Part shown: positions 16,611 through 25,872 of the stretch, piece after piece
Layout: every line of letters begins with the position of its first letter
Position numbering within the stretch: position 1 is the stretch's first letter
Origin: Mycobacterium yunnanensis
GTDB taxonomy: Bacteria > Actinomycetota > Actinomycetes > Mycobacteriales > Mycobacteriaceae
Direction: 5' to 3'
DNA: 64,000 bases
Assembly (NCBI RefSeq): GCF_025823185.1
Contig: NZ_JACKVK010000005.1
Location: 124,001-188,000 of the forward strand
The notes under the pieces: generated by a model
The model's input: only the letters and a program-made list of their open reading frames with translations
Told to the model about the DNA's origin: nothing
Databases searched by the model: none
Made by a program: the position numbers and the translations under genes

Positions 16611-17528
16611 ATGGGTCAGCGGCTCGGGAAGCTGATGATCACGAAGGTGGTCACCGTCTGCGTGGCGGCGCTGCTCGTGAACGGTTGCGAGGCCCGAGTC
16701 TGGGGTTCGCCCCCGCCCGTTGCCACGCAGCCCGATCCGCCGGTCTCCAGCCCGGCACTCCCCCAAGCCCCGCCCGCGGTGAATTCGGCCCCCCTGGAGG
16801 GCCTCGACGCTCGGGTGCGTCAGGCCACCGCCGACGCCTCAGATGCCGGCGCGGACATCGAGACCGTGGTGATGGACCGCGACACCGGCCAGATCGTCTC
16901 CAATGGAAGCAACGCGCCGTTCCCGATCGCGTCGGTCGTGAAGCTGTTCATCGCCGACGACCTGCTCAAGCAGGTGGCCGACGGCAAGGCCCAACTCTCG
17001 GACGCCGACCGCAAGTCCCTCGACATCATGCTGCGGTCATCGGATGACACTGCGGCGCAGAACTTTTGGGACCGAGACGGCGGGAACGCCATCATCGGAC
17101 GTGTGGTCGCCCGGTACGGGCTGACAAGCACGGTGGCGCCCTACAACGGTCACTGGGACGTCACGCAAAGCACCGCAAGCGATCTCGTCCGCTACTACTC
17201 GAAGCTGTTGGACGGAACCGGTGGGCTGCCGCCCGAGCAGGCGACCGTCATCATGACCAATCTGGCGCAGTCGACGCCGACGGGAACCGACGGATATCCG
17301 CAACGGTTCGGCATTCCCGACGGCTTGTACGCCGAGACGGTGGCGGTCAAGCAAGGGTGGTTCTGCTGTTGGAGCGGCGCCAACCAGCTGCACGTCTCCA
17401 CTGGCGCCATCGGACCCGACCGGCGGTACCTGATGGCGATCAGCTCGCTGCAGCCCGTCAGCGCGGAGGCCGCCCGTCAGACCATCACGCAGGCCGTCAA
17501 GACGATGTTCCCGGGGGGCAAGATCTAG
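16611..17528 (+). CDS. Lipoprotein with serine beta-lactamase/transpeptidase-like domain
   Basis: A 305-residue protein with a lipoprotein signal (VCVAALLVNGC, lipid Cys26), a Pro-rich linker to ~residue 60 and a beta-lactamase-like domain. ASVVK supplies the SxxK nucleophile motif and MLRSSDDTAAQNFW the second, SDD-type element; the third Lys-Thr-Gly position reads VKQGW. The active-site Lys of SxxK is kept, but KTG is degenerate, so substrates may not be beta-lactams. It resembles mycobacterial lipoproteins of the LppW kind. The SD GAAGGGGG lies 4 nt before ATG. The DUF385 gene begins immediately after its stop. Confidence 0.8.
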   Translation: MGQRLGKLMITKVVTVCVAALLVNGCEARVWGSPPPVATQPDPPVSSPALPQAPPAVNSAPLEGLDARVRQATADASDAGADIETVVMDRDTGQIVSNGSNAPFPIASVVKLFIADDLLKQVADGKAQLSDADRKSLDIMLRSSDDTAAQNFWDRDGGNAIIGRVVARYGLTSTVAPYNGHWDVTQSTASDLVRYYSKLLDGTGGLPPEQATVIMTNLAQSTPTGTDGYPQRFGIPDGLYAETVAVKQGWFCCWSGANQLHVSTGAIGPDRRYLMAISSLQPVSAEAARQTITQAVKTMFPGGKI

Positions 17529-17894
17529 ATGACGGGTCAAGGCAGACGGGGCTTCTCGGACAACGTGTTCGTTCGCGCGGTCAACGGCCTGGCGGTCGCG
17601 GTGATGAACGCTCCAATCCTGGGACGTCTGGTGCGCCGTGGCCTCGTCGAGATCCGTTACGTGGGGCGCAAATCCGGCAAGACCTTCGAGATCCCGGTTG
17701 GCTACCGCCGCTCCGGCGAGTCGCTGACCATCCCCGTCGGCATGCCCGAGAAGAAGAACTGGTGGCGCAACTTCCTTGGCGAGGGCGGCGCGATCACCCT
17801 GGTGGGTCTCGACGGGCGGGACCGCACCGGCCACGCGGTGGCGACTCGCACCGACCGCGGTTCGGTGTCGGTCCGGGTCCGGTTGGACGACTGA
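17529..17894 (+). CDS. F420/quinone reductase-like DUF385 (Ddn-family) small protein
   Basis: A 121-residue protein starting on the nucleotide after the lipoprotein stop, so it is translationally coupled. VEIRYVGRKSGKTFEIPVGY and KKNWWRNFLGEGG are the hallmarks of the split-barrel Ddn/DUF385 family of actinobacteria, which bind deazaflavin F420 and reduce quinones or nitro compounds. It is short compared with Ddn itself (~150 residues), lacking some of the N-terminal part. Activity is not assured. Confidence 0.8.
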   Translation: MTGQGRRGFSDNVFVRAVNGLAVAVMNAPILGRLVRRGLVEIRYVGRKSGKTFEIPVGYRRSGESLTIPVGMPEKKNWWRNFLGEGGAITLVGLDGRDRTGHAVATRTDRGSVSVRVRLDD

Positions 17895-17933
17895 CGACGA
17901 AGACGAACGCCCCGTCGCCTTGTCGTGCGAAGC

Positions 17934-19037
17934 TCAGTTGCGCGGCGTCGTGGTGATGTGCACGTGGTCGTAATGGCCGTAGCCCGACGCCTGCGGGCCG
18001 GCCGGCGTGCTGTAGGTGCCACGCCAGATCACGTCCTGTATGCCGAAGCGCGCCGAGTTGCTCATCGCGAAGGCGCGGATCTGGTCTCCCAGCGCGATGC
18101 CCTCGGGACTCTCGGGGTTGGGAATCATGATGTCGATCGCCAGCCCGCTGGGATGCCACGGCTTCGAATCGGGCCGTACGCCGTCGATTTCGGCGATCTG
18201 GGGGAACTGCGCGCTGACGGCCCTAGCCGTCAGGATGGTGTTGGGCTGCAACCCCGCCTCCGACGCAACGCCAACGGGGAGCGACTCGGGAATCTCCCCG
18301 GGGCCGGCCTCGGGCGGGGTGGCGACGTCGCCGGGGGGCACGGTCGGCCGGGCGGCGACCACTTGCTGCTGCGACGGTGTCAAGGCCGCGTACTGCGCCT
18401 CCGCGGCGGCTACCTGACGCAGCAGGTCCCGCCATCTGGCGTCGAGTTCCGCGCGCCTGCGGCCGGCCGACTCGGCGGCGGCGCCCGCCTCGGCGGCCGA
18501 TCTCCGCGACGCCTCGGCGGCGGAGTTCGCCCTCTCGCGTGCGACGCGAAAGGCCTTGATCTGATCGGCGACCCTCGCGGCCACCGTCGTCTGCAGCGAC
18601 AGTCGGTCGATCAACTCACCGGGTGAGGCTGCGGTCAGCGCTGCCGTGAACTGGCCCGTGCTCCCACTCGCGTAGGTCATGGCCGCCACCCGGTCGAAGG
18701 CAGCCTGGCGCGGCGCGAGCTCGAGGTTGGCGGCGTCCAGCGCTCCCAGGTCGGCGCGATGGCGGTCGAGGGCGATCGTCTGCTCGGCCAGTTTGGCGTC
18801 GGCGTCGCGCTGGGCCGCGGTGACGGATTCACGAGTCTGCACCGCCTGCCGGGAGAGCTCGTCGAGACGGGCCAGCGCGTCGGCGGCCGGGTCGGCCCCG
18901 GACTCACCGATGGCCAAGCCCAGTACCAAGGTGGCCGCGGCAAGGGCGCCCGTCGTTCGTCGCAGAGGCCGGCCGACGGCGGTCACGCGGATTGTCACGG
19001 CCCTTCGCTCGGGGACCGATTCTGGCCCGGCTGTCAT
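17934..19037 (-). CDS. Exported coiled-coil protein with C-terminal peptidase-like wall domain
   Basis: A protein of up to 367 residues with signal peptide RTTGALAAATLVLGLAIGES. Residues ~55-245 are a long Ala/Arg/Glu coiled coil of the RipA/Rv1476-NlpC accessory type (LSRQAVQTRESVTAAQ; AAEAGAAAESAGRR). The C-terminal ~115 residues (TARAVSAQFPQIAEIDGVR, HPSGLAIDIMIPN, YGHYDHVHITT) match the ARB_07466-like domain, with HPSGLAIDI and HYDHVH supplying His/Asp ligands like those of LAS metallopeptidases. It probably acts on or binds peptidoglycan. GTG 18998 would give a shorter, more usual signal peptide. Confidence 0.78.
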   Translation of the reverse strand: MTAGPESVPERRAVTIRVTAVGRPLRRTTGALAAATLVLGLAIGESGADPAADALARLDELSRQAVQTRESVTAAQRDADAKLAEQTIALDRHRADLGALDAANLELAPRQAAFDRVAAMTYASGSTGQFTAALTAASPGELIDRLSLQTTVAARVADQIKAFRVARERANSAAEASRRSAAEAGAAAESAGRRRAELDARWRDLLRQVAAAEAQYAALTPSQQQVVAARPTVPPGDVATPPEAGPGEIPESLPVGVASEAGLQPNTILTARAVSAQFPQIAEIDGVRPDSKPWHPSGLAIDIMIPNPESPEGIALGDQIRAFAMSNSARFGIQDVIWRGTYSTPAGPQASGYGHYDHVHITTTPRN

Positions 19038-19122
19038 AGTCCCGGGCCAGGCTACGAACTGTCACCGACGGTGTCCACTCGCCAGCCATACTGGACGGGT
19101 ACGCAACCGTGAAAGGCCGGCG

Positions 19123-19998
19123 ATGGATCTCGATTTGCGCAGGCTGCGGTACTTCGTCGCCCTCGCAGAGGAGCTGAACTACCGGGCCGCAGCGCAGCGT
19201 CTCCACCTCGCCCAACCCGTACTCAGCCGGCAGATTCAGACGCTGGAGCGCGAGTTGGGCGCCCAGCTCTTCCTGCGGAGCACCAACGGCACCCGGCTCA
19301 CCGCAGCCGGCGAACAGCTCTGGAAGGACGCGGTCGCGCTGCTGGCGAGCGCCGACGGGTTGCGCCGGCGGGTGGGCGCCGCAGCAGGGACCACCCGCAC
19401 CTTCACCGTCGGCTTCATGCCCGGACTGACCGTCACGGCCGCCACCCGTGGCCTCGCCGATGCCCGCCCCGACGTGTCGGTCGAGGTGCTGCGGACCGAC
19501 TGGACCGACCAGGTCGAAGTGCTGCGCGACGGCCGGGTCGACGTCGGGTTCGTCCGCATGCCGATCGATCTGACCGGGCTGTCCACGGTTCACCTGTTCG
19601 CCGAACCCCACGTCGCGGTCGTACCGGTGGGGCACCCGCTGGCCGGCCGCGGTGCGGTCGACATCGCAGATCTCGCCGCCGACGTGCTCCTGCAAAGTGC
19701 CGACGCGATTCCAGAGTGGACGGCCATCCCCGGTCACGAGGCGCACCACGGTCCGACGCCGGCCGCGCTCAGCGTCGAGCAGAAACTCGAATGGGTGGCC
19801 GGCGGCCGCGGATTCAGCGTGCTCCCTCAGTCGGTCGCGGACTACTACCGCCGACCCGACATCGCAGCGTTGCCACTGCGCGACGTGGCGCCCAACGAGA
19901 TCCGACTGGCCTGGCTCACCGACCACAGAACCCCGATCATCGACGAATTCATCAGCCTGGCGCGCGACAGCTTCACCAAAGACGCCACACCGCAATAG
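19123..19998 (+). CDS. LysR-family regulator
   Basis: A 291-residue protein from ATG 19123 (MDLDLRRLRYFVALAEELN). The N-terminal winged helix runs NYRAAAQRLHLAQPVLSRQI, then QTLERELGAQLF, and is followed by the two-lobe effector-binding domain (TFTVGFMPGLTVTA, RDGRVDVGFVRMP). Read-through into the SDR gene 147 nt downstream is possible, so that gene is the likeliest target. The effector is unknown. Confidence 0.9.
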   Translation: MDLDLRRLRYFVALAEELNYRAAAQRLHLAQPVLSRQIQTLERELGAQLFLRSTNGTRLTAAGEQLWKDAVALLASADGLRRRVGAAAGTTRTFTVGFMPGLTVTAATRGLADARPDVSVEVLRTDWTDQVEVLRDGRVDVGFVRMPIDLTGLSTVHLFAEPHVAVVPVGHPLAGRGAVDIADLAADVLLQSADAIPEWTAIPGHEAHHGPTPAALSVEQKLEWVAGGRGFSVLPQSVADYYRRPDIAALPLRDVAPNEIRLAWLTDHRTPIIDEFISLARDSFTKDATPQ

Positions 19999-20144
19999 TT
20001 TCGCGCTTCCAGGATTGGCGATGCCCGCTGGGTATCAGCACGGGTTCAAAAGGTCTTGGACCTACTCGACGACCGTCGGCATCGTGGACGGTGACCGGCC
20101 GGTGGCGCACTGGTCGCCGTCCGCACTCCAGGAGAGGAACGCAC

Positions 20145-20915
20145 ATGGCCCGAATCTTCATCACCGGATCGACCGACGGGCTGGGGTTGATGGCAGCCCG
20201 ACTACTCGCCGACGGTGGTCACGCCGTGACGCTGCACGCCCGCAGCGCCGATCGGGCCGCGGAGGCCCTGGCCGCCCTGCCCGCTGCCGAAGGCGTCGTC
20301 GTCGGCGACGTGTCGAGGATCGACCACATGCGGTCGGTCGCCGAGCAGGCCTCCGACACCGGCCGTTTCGACGCGGTCATTCACAACGTCGGACTCGGAT
20401 TTCAGGCGCCGGAGCGCGTACCCACGGTCGACGGACTCGAACGAACCTTCGCCGTCAACGTCTTGGCGCCGTACGTCATCACCGCATGCATGCCGCGGCC
20501 GAGTCGCCTGGTGTACCTCAGCTCGGTGTTGCACCAGAAGGGCACCTTCAGCCTGGCAGACCCGCAGTGGACCAGCCGGCCGTGGGACGGCAACCAGTCG
20601 TACTCCGACAGCAAGTTGTTCGACCTCCTGCTGGCGTTCGGCATCGCACGCCGCTGGCAGGACGTGCTGGCCAACACAGTCGAACCAGGATGGGTACCAA
20701 CGAAATTGGGCGGCAAGGAGGCCACGGACGACCTCGAGGCCGGTCCGGTGACCCAGGCCTGGCTCGCGGTCAGTGACGATCCCGGCGCGACGGTCACCGG
20801 GCAGCACTTCTTCCACCAGAAGTCGGCCGCCACCCACCCCGACGCGCGGTCCATCGAATACCAGGATGCGTTGATCGACTACTGCGCAGGCCTTTCCGAC
20901 GTCAAGCTCCCGTAG
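20145..20915 (+). CDS. SDR-family oxidoreductase
   Basis: A 256-residue protein from ATG 20145 behind AGGAGAGG. It has the cofactor loop TGSTDGLG and catalytic Ser127, Tyr153 and Lys157 (YSDSK). The structural NAG is replaced by HNVG at 80-83. HFFHQKSAATHPDARSIEYQ near the C-terminus is of the kind seen in 'extended-like' short SDRs that act on daunorubicin-type or protochlorophyllide-type ketones. It lies between two LysR genes. The 3' end overlaps the convergent LysR gene by 14 nt. Confidence 0.85.
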   Translation: MARIFITGSTDGLGLMAARLLADGGHAVTLHARSADRAAEALAALPAAEGVVVGDVSRIDHMRSVAEQASDTGRFDAVIHNVGLGFQAPERVPTVDGLERTFAVNVLAPYVITACMPRPSRLVYLSSVLHQKGTFSLADPQWTSRPWDGNQSYSDSKLFDLLLAFGIARRWQDVLANTVEPGWVPTKLGGKEATDDLEAGPVTQAWLAVSDDPGATVTGQHFFHQKSAATHPDARSIEYQDALIDYCAGLSDVKLP

Positions 20916-21804
20916 CGGACTCGTTCTGGAGTGCGTCGACGAACACCGCGATGTCACGGCGCCTTGAGTCGGCTGGCCACACCGCCCAGGTGCGGCGAAC
21001 GAGCGGATTGCCAATCAACGGATACCAGCTCACGTCGTCGGGCATGGGTCGTGACCAGTGCGGCGGCGCCAACGCGAAGGCGCGACCCGACGTGACGGCG
21101 GCCATCTTCACTTCCGCGATCAACTGCTCGCCCGACGTCGCCTCGCCGCCCGGGTCCACCCCGTGGCTGCGCAAGATCGCGGACAGTTCGTCGAACCAGG
21201 CCGGGCTGCCGGACCGCGGGAACCCGACCCAGTCGAGCCTGGCCAATGCGTCCAGGCGGATGCCCCGGTCGGTGGCGACCGACTCGGCCCGCGTCCGGGC
21301 CAGCAGCACGCCGAGCCGTTCCTCCACGGCCAGGATTGCATCGAGGTCAGGCCCAGCCGGCCGCTCCCGAACCAATCCGACGTCCAGATCTGCGCTGCGG
21401 AGCGCCTCGAGTTGCGCTGCGGTCGAGGCATGCCGGGCCTGTACGCGTGTCTCGGGATGTACGGCACCCAATGTGGCCAGGGGCCCTGGCAGCAGATCAG
21501 GCGGCAACTCCAGGGGTATGCCGAGGCGCAGGACCTCCCCGGTGGTGTCATGCCGGGTCAACGCGGCCAGGGCCTGGTCGTGTCTGGCCAGTACCGCCTG
21601 CGATTCGATCAGCAGGGTGCGGCCGGCGTCGGTCGGCGAGATACCGGTGCGATGCCGGACCAGCAGCTCCAGACCCAGGCGGCGTTCCAGGGCGACCATC
21701 GCCTGCGACAACGCCGGTTGGCTGATGTGCAGGCGACGTGCCGCCCCGGTGACGCTGCCCTCCTCGACGACGGCCACGAACATGCGCATCTCTCGAAGCT
21801 CCAC
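20902..21804 (-). CDS. LysR-family regulator
   Basis: A 300-residue protein; I take GTG 21804 (VELREMRMFVAVVEEGSVTG) because LysR proteins begin here, though the frame is open upstream. The HTH is GAARRLHISQPALSQAMVAL. The effector domain includes LRLGIPLELPPDLLP and RSADLDVGLVRERP. It is divergent from the crotonase-SDR-GMC run that starts 157 nt away and is the likely regulator of it. It is convergent with the preceding SDR. Confidence 0.88.
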   Translation of the reverse strand: MELREMRMFVAVVEEGSVTGAARRLHISQPALSQAMVALERRLGLELLVRHRTGISPTDAGRTLLIESQAVLARHDQALAALTRHDTTGEVLRLGIPLELPPDLLPGPLATLGAVHPETRVQARHASTAAQLEALRSADLDVGLVRERPAGPDLDAILAVEERLGVLLARTRAESVATDRGIRLDALARLDWVGFPRSGSPAWFDELSAILRSHGVDPGGEATSGEQLIAEVKMAAVTSGRAFALAPPHWSRPMPDDVSWYPLIGNPLVRRTWAVWPADSRRRDIAVFVDALQNESATGA

Positions 21805-21961
21805 CAGACCATCAGACCACCTGCACCCATAAGCGCAACCAATGGCAGCCGCCGCAGCCGGTATGCGTCGGCCCGAAGGACACGCCGGGTGCCGGTGTTG
21901 TGCGATGCGCGTCCGAAAACCACACCGCGTCAACCGAATGCCACAGACAAGGAGCATGACC

Positions 21962-22720
21962 ATGTCCGATCCCGCCTACTTCACCCGCTACGAGAACCTC
22001 GCCTTCGAGCGCACCGACGACGGTGTGTTGACGATGCGATTCCACACCAACGGCGGCAGCGTCACCTTCACCGGGCAGACCCACGAGGATCTGCCACGGG
22101 CCCTCGAGGACATCTCCCTCGACACCGACAACACGGCGTTGATCCTCACTGGCACCGGCGATGCGTTCATGGACCAGATCGACGGCGACAGTCTCGGCGA
22201 GATCTTCAAACCCGTGGTCTGGGAGAAGATTCGCCGGGAAGGCCTTGCCGTGTTGCAGCGACTCCTAAGCCTGCCGATCCCGGTGATCGGTGTCGCCAAC
22301 GGTCCGGCCACCGTGCACTCCGAATACCTGTTGCTCACCGACATCCACATCGCGTCGGACCGCGCGACCTACGGCGACTTCCCGCATCCCGCATTCGGCA
22401 TCACCGCCGGTGACGGCCTTCAGGTGGTGTGGGAGGAGATCGCCGGGCCCGCTCGCGCCAAATGGCTGCTGTGGACCGGTGAGACGATCGACGCCGCGAC
22501 GGCCGAGCGCTGGGGTGTGGTGAACGAAGTCGTGGCGCACGACCGCGCCTACGACCGTGGCGTGGAGCTCGCCCGCACCCTGGCGGCCAAGCCCGCCCTG
22601 TACCGGTCCTTGCAGAAGCAGACCCTCAACCAGAGGCTGCTGCGCCGGATCGTCGAGGGCGTTCCCTTCGGAATGGCCCTGGAAGGTCTGACCGCCGCCG
22701 ACCTGGCATACCAGCGGTGA
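21962..22720 (+). CDS. Crotonase-fold hydrolase, 6-oxocamphor hydrolase-like
   Basis: A 252-residue protein of the enoyl-CoA hydratase superfamily. ATG 21962 lies 7 nt after AAGGAG; ATG 21956 is too close. ALILTGTGDAFMDQID and FPHPAFGITAGDGLQVVW replace the usual crotonase oxyanion residues. His in QTHEDL, His in DFPHPAFG, Asp in AGDGLQ and Glu in MALEGL line up, from memory, with catalytic or active-site residues of 6-oxocamphor hydrolase, which cleaves cyclic beta-diketones by retro-Claisen reaction. The SDR gene overlaps its stop by 4 nt and a GMC oxidoreductase follows. The substrate is inferred to be a cyclic ketone or diketone. Confidence 0.75.
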   Translation: MSDPAYFTRYENLAFERTDDGVLTMRFHTNGGSVTFTGQTHEDLPRALEDISLDTDNTALILTGTGDAFMDQIDGDSLGEIFKPVVWEKIRREGLAVLQRLLSLPIPVIGVANGPATVHSEYLLLTDIHIASDRATYGDFPHPAFGITAGDGLQVVWEEIAGPARAKWLLWTGETIDAATAERWGVVNEVVAHDRAYDRGVELARTLAAKPALYRSLQKQTLNQRLLRRIVEGVPFGMALEGLTAADLAYQR

Positions 22721-23439
22721 GCGAGCCGACAGCCAGAAAGGTCGTCGTCACCGGTGCGTCCAAGGGAATCGGCTGGGCATTGGCCCACCTGCTCGCCGAC
22801 GCCGGGCACCACCCGGTCGGCATCGCCCGCACCGCGCCGGATCGATTCCCCGGTACGTTCGTCACCGCCGACCTGGCCGACCGGGAGCACACCGCCGACG
22901 CGTTCGCCAGGATCCTCTCCGAGGGTCCGGTCGACGCCCTGGTCAACAACGTCGGCCTGGTCCGCCCCGCGCGCCTGGGCACGGTGGACCTCGACGATCT
23001 CGCCGCCGTATTCGACGTGAACGTCCGGGTGGCCGTTCAAGCCACTCAGGCCGTCCTTCCCGGGATGATCGACCAGAGTTGGGGACGCATCGTCAACGTC
23101 ACCAGCCTGGTCACCGTGGGAATGGCGGAGCGCACGGCCTATGGTTCGGCCAAGGCTGCCCTCGAATTCTGCACCCGCGCGTGGGCCCGGGAACTGGCGC
23201 GCAGTGGCGTCACGGTGAACGCGGTGGCCCCGGGCCCCACCGAGACCGAGCTCTTCCGCGCCAACAACCCGCCGGGTTCCGACGGCGAGGCGCGCTACGT
23301 CGACGCGGTGCCGATGCGGAGATTTGGCAGGCCGCAGGAGATCTCGGCGGCCATCGCCTTCCTGCTGTCCGAGGATGCCGCTTTCACCACCGGGCAGATC
23401 CTCCGCGTCGACGGCGGCGGTTCGATCGGAGCCGGATGA
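22717..23439 (+). CDS. SDR-family oxidoreductase (FabG-like)
   Basis: A 240-residue protein starting at a GTG that overlaps the crotonase stop (GTGA). It has the cofactor loop TGASKGIG, the structural motif NNVG (for NNAG), catalytic Ser130, Tyr142 and Lys146 (YGSAK), and the C-terminal signature GQILRVDGGGS. This is the classical length for alcohol/ketone SDRs. Tight coupling with the crotonase suggests it supplies or removes the keto group for the same pathway. Confidence 0.88.
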   Translation: MSEPTARKVVVTGASKGIGWALAHLLADAGHHPVGIARTAPDRFPGTFVTADLADREHTADAFARILSEGPVDALVNNVGLVRPARLGTVDLDDLAAVFDVNVRVAVQATQAVLPGMIDQSWGRIVNVTSLVTVGMAERTAYGSAKAALEFCTRAWARELARSGVTVNAVAPGPTETELFRANNPPGSDGEARYVDAVPMRRFGRPQEISAAIAFLLSEDAAFTTGQILRVDGGGSIGAG

Positions 23440-23628
23440 GCGATGACATGTCGAACCCCATGTCGTGCGTTCCGACATTGGACGCACGTCATGGGCCGGC
23501 AGCGGCACCAGACGAGCAACCACGGTCGGCACGTCACCTCGACGCCCGGGACATCACTGTCGCGACGCGGTCTTGGGCACGACACGACGCGTGCCGGGCA
23601 ACGACACCACGACAGGAAGGGCAGGCCG

Positions 23629-25194
23629 ATGACCAACCCCAGCAGTGACCCCAGCCACGCCGGGCGCTACGACTACGTGGTGGTCGGCGGTGGCTCTGCC
23701 GGGTGCGTACTCGCCGCTCGGCTGACGGAGGATCCCACCGTACGGGTGCTGTTGCTCGAATCCGGATCCGACGGGGCAGGCGTCGACGTCGTCAGTCCAC
23801 CCGCCTGGCCCACGCACTGGGGTACGGGCGCGGATTACTCCTACGTCACGGTGCCGCAGGTGAATACCGACGGCCTCGTGCACGGCTGGCCGCGGGGTCA
23901 CGTGCTGGGCGGCAGCAGCAGCATCAACGCGATGGTGTTCCTGCGTGGACATCCGAACGACTTCGACACGTGGGCGGCGGCGGGCTGCACGGGCTGGGAT
24001 TACCAGTCCGTGTTGCCCTACTTTCGGCGCGTCGAGACGGTTGACGGCCGTGACCCGCGTTACCGGGGTGACGACGGGCCGATGCACCCCGCGCCCGCCG
24101 AGAAAGCGGTGGCCAACCCCCTTTCCCAGGTGTTCCTCGACGGCGCCCACGAGGCAGGTTTTCCCCTCACCGACGACTTCAACGGCGCATGCGCCGAGGG
24201 GGCCGGCTGGCACGACCTGTCGATCACCCGCGGCGCTCGGGAGAGCACCGCGGTGGCGTACCTGCAGCCGGTCAGCGGCCGGCCCAATCTGACCGTCTCC
24301 ACCCATTCCCGCGCAGTCAAACTACACATCGACGAGAACCGTTGTCACGGAGTCGACTTCGTGCGTCGCGGTGAGCGCGTCACCGCGTACGCCGAGGCCG
24401 ATGTGATTCTGAGCGCTGGTGCGGTGGACTCGCCGCGGCTGCTGCTCTTGTCCGGGGTGGGACCGGCCGCCGAGCTCGAATCCGTGGGCGTCGACGTCGT
24501 TCACGATCTGCCGGGGGTCGGCCGCAATCTGCACGACCACCCGCTGTGCGGGGTCGTCTACGCGGCCACCCAGCCGATTCCCGCGGGCCACACCAACCTC
24601 GCCGAGACGTCGTTGCAGTGGCGGAGCGACGACTCCCTGGATGGCCCCGACATGCAATTGATGTTCATTCACGTTCCGTTCCACCCGCCCCACCTCACTG
24701 CACCGGTCAACGGTTTCACGTTTGGGATTGCGGCGGTTCCCGAGGCCCGCGGTTCCATTCGCCTCACGAGTGGCGACCCAACCGCGCTTCCTTTGATCGA
24801 CCCCAATTACCTTGGTGCCGAATCGGACACGAAGCGGCTGCTCCACGGCATCGAGGTGGCGCGGGTCATTGCGGCGAGTACCCCGTTCGCACCCTGGGGC
24901 GTGCGCGAGGTTCTGCCCGGCCCCGACGTGACCGACGAGACGTCTCTGCGGGCGTACCTCGCCCGGGCCACCGGCACGTACTACCACCCCGTCGGAACCT
25001 GCGCGATGGGCGTCGGACCCGAGGCCGTGGTCGACTCCGATCTGCGGGTGCACGGGTTGACGGGCCTGCGGGTCGCCGACGCTTCCGTCATGCCAAGGAT
25101 CGTCTTGGTCAACACCAATGCCGCGACGATCATGATCGGCGAGAAGGCCGCCGACACGATCCTCGGACGCAGCGCCGGAGTGGGCCCCGCCTAG
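23629..25194 (+). CDS. GMC-family FAD oxidoreductase (alcohol/choline dehydrogenase type)
   Basis: A 521-residue protein. ATG 23629 follows AGGAAGGG. The FAD fold is YVVVGGGSAGCVLAARLTED, the GMC signature is GHVLGGSSSINAMVFLRGHP, and the catalytic His453 lies in YHPVGTCAMG with Asn in VNTNAATIMIG. It probably oxidises a primary or secondary alcohol and passes electrons to a quinone or O2. It closes the crotonase-SDR run, with 189 nt before it, and overlaps the convergent TetR gene by 4 nt. The upstream 190 nt show no separate gene. Confidence 0.9.
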   Translation: MTNPSSDPSHAGRYDYVVVGGGSAGCVLAARLTEDPTVRVLLLESGSDGAGVDVVSPPAWPTHWGTGADYSYVTVPQVNTDGLVHGWPRGHVLGGSSSINAMVFLRGHPNDFDTWAAAGCTGWDYQSVLPYFRRVETVDGRDPRYRGDDGPMHPAPAEKAVANPLSQVFLDGAHEAGFPLTDDFNGACAEGAGWHDLSITRGARESTAVAYLQPVSGRPNLTVSTHSRAVKLHIDENRCHGVDFVRRGERVTAYAEADVILSAGAVDSPRLLLLSGVGPAAELESVGVDVVHDLPGVGRNLHDHPLCGVVYAATQPIPAGHTNLAETSLQWRSDDSLDGPDMQLMFIHVPFHPPHLTAPVNGFTFGIAAVPEARGSIRLTSGDPTALPLIDPNYLGAESDTKRLLHGIEVARVIAASTPFAPWGVREVLPGPDVTDETSLRAYLARATGTYYHPVGTCAMGVGPEAVVDSDLRVHGLTGLRVADASVMPRIVLVNTNAATIMIGEKAADTILGRSAGVGPA

Positions 25195-25802
25195 TCCCGG
25201 TGGGCGCCCCCGAGCCGCACCAGCGGTAGGAACACCCCGTCGACGATCTCCTCGATGGCGTCGTCGGTCAGCGGTGCCAAGGAGAACAACACGTCGTGGC
25301 GGAGCAGATCGGCTGGCAGCTGCGCCAGTCGCCCCGTGATCTGGCCCGGCTCGATCTCCCCCCGCGCGACGGCGCGCGCGAGGAGGTCGTCCATCGTGGT
25401 GCCACGACCGCCGGCGAGCGTGTCGCGCAGGTCGGCAATCGAGGTGCCGGTGTCGCGGTAGAAGGCGCCCAATCGGGTGACGACGGTGACGGCGAGGTGT
25501 CCTCGTCGAGTGTTGGCTTGCCGCAACAGGTTCAGCACGTCACCGCGCAGGCTGCCGGTGTCGGGCACGATCAACGGATCGGCGTTTATCGCGGCGACCA
25601 ATGCCGCGCGCACCAGCTCCGGCTTACCCGGCCAGCGCCGGTACAGCACCGCGCGGCTCGTGCTCGCCCTGGCGGCGACGCCGTCGACGGTGAACTCGTC
25701 GTAGCCCCGCTCGGTGAGTTCGTCCCAGGCCGCGGCGAGCAGTGCGTTCTCCAACGCAGCTCCCCTACGCCGCTGCGGTGCCTCGTCGGCGTTAAGAGAC
25801 AT
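25191..25802 (-). CDS. TetR-family regulator
   Basis: A 203-residue protein with the HTH ALLAAAWDELTERGYDEFT, then GVAARASTSRAVLYRRW, and a TetR C-terminal domain of the type ending in a long dimer helix (DDAIEEIVDGVFLPLVRL). It is divergent from the flavin monooxygenase gene across a 70-nt spacer and is probably its repressor. It is convergent with the GMC gene. I see no convincing palindrome in the spacer, only a 5-bp AGATA/TATCT arm. Confidence 0.88.
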   Translation of the reverse strand: MSLNADEAPQRRRGAALENALLAAAWDELTERGYDEFTVDGVAARASTSRAVLYRRWPGKPELVRAALVAAINADPLIVPDTGSLRGDVLNLLRQANTRRGHLAVTVVTRLGAFYRDTGTSIADLRDTLAGGRGTTMDDLLARAVARGEIEPGQITGRLAQLPADLLRHDVLFSLAPLTDDAIEEIVDGVFLPLVRLGGAHRD

Positions 25803-25872
25803 TGCGTTTCCTAAGGTTCGGGTCTACCGTTGTTAGATACACACTGGATCCTATCTCCGAGGAGGCGCACTC

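Noticed and set aside
25803-25872. AGATA/TATCT arms as a TetR operator before the flavin monooxygenase
   Set aside because: Only five bases per arm with a 12-nt core; not convincing without a second copy.
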